The notes beneath the pieces were generated by a model. It saw only the letters and a list, made by a program, of their open reading frames with translations, made no database searches and was not told where the DNA came from. A DNA stretch of 49,171 bases from an uncultured Candidatus Pelagibacter sp. Lineage in GTDB: Bacteria; Pseudomonadota; Alphaproteobacteria; Pelagibacterales; Pelagibacteraceae. Made by a program: the position numbers and the translations under genes. The DNA lies in the NCBI GenBank assembly GCA_905612495.1, contig CAJQSF010000014.1, positions 1-49,171 of the forward strand, written 5' to 3'. Positions 49,162-49,171 of the stretch are shown here, one piece after another; positions within the stretch are counted from its first letter, which is position 1; each line of letters starts with the position of its first letter.

Positions 49162-49171
49162 TTCTTAATTT

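Noticed and set aside
1-49171. CRISPR arrays, prophage, IS elements, toxin-antitoxin or defence islands
   Set aside because: No spaced direct repeats, integrase/transposase, or recognisable defence genes seen; the RecB-like nuclease and ExoI look like repair genes.

Overview
This AT-rich 49 kb window is almost entirely housekeeping DNA. It looks like a streamlined marine alphaproteobacterium of the SAR11/Pelagibacterales type, judged from gene content, gene order and a glycine riboswitch upstream of malate synthase G; no search was run. I support about 50 protein genes, three tRNAs (His, Phe, Thr), an SRP (4.5S) RNA, a tandem glycine riboswitch and three unlisted small ORFs. I see no phage, transposon, CRISPR array or recognisable defence system. 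The right edge (after tRNA-Thr) appears to enter a surface-glycan region. The most interesting observations are: (1) a trpF-trpB-trpA block in the usual genomic position with altered active-site motifs, notably TrpB; (2) a cytidylate kinase whose P-loop lysine codon encodes alanine; (3) tRNA-His with A73 and no encoded G-1, ending 6 nt before the hisS start codon, with SRP RNA similarly abutting dnaX; (4) a promoter-like and hairpin-bearing segment upstream of tRNA-His-hisS-hisZ-hisG that could be an sRNA or leader; (5) sbcB plus a RecB-like nuclease in the place where addAB is often found next to trxA in alphaproteobacteria; (6) convergent genes sharing a 4-bp TTAA/TTAG as the stop codon on both strands. 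I do not claim a proven new system.
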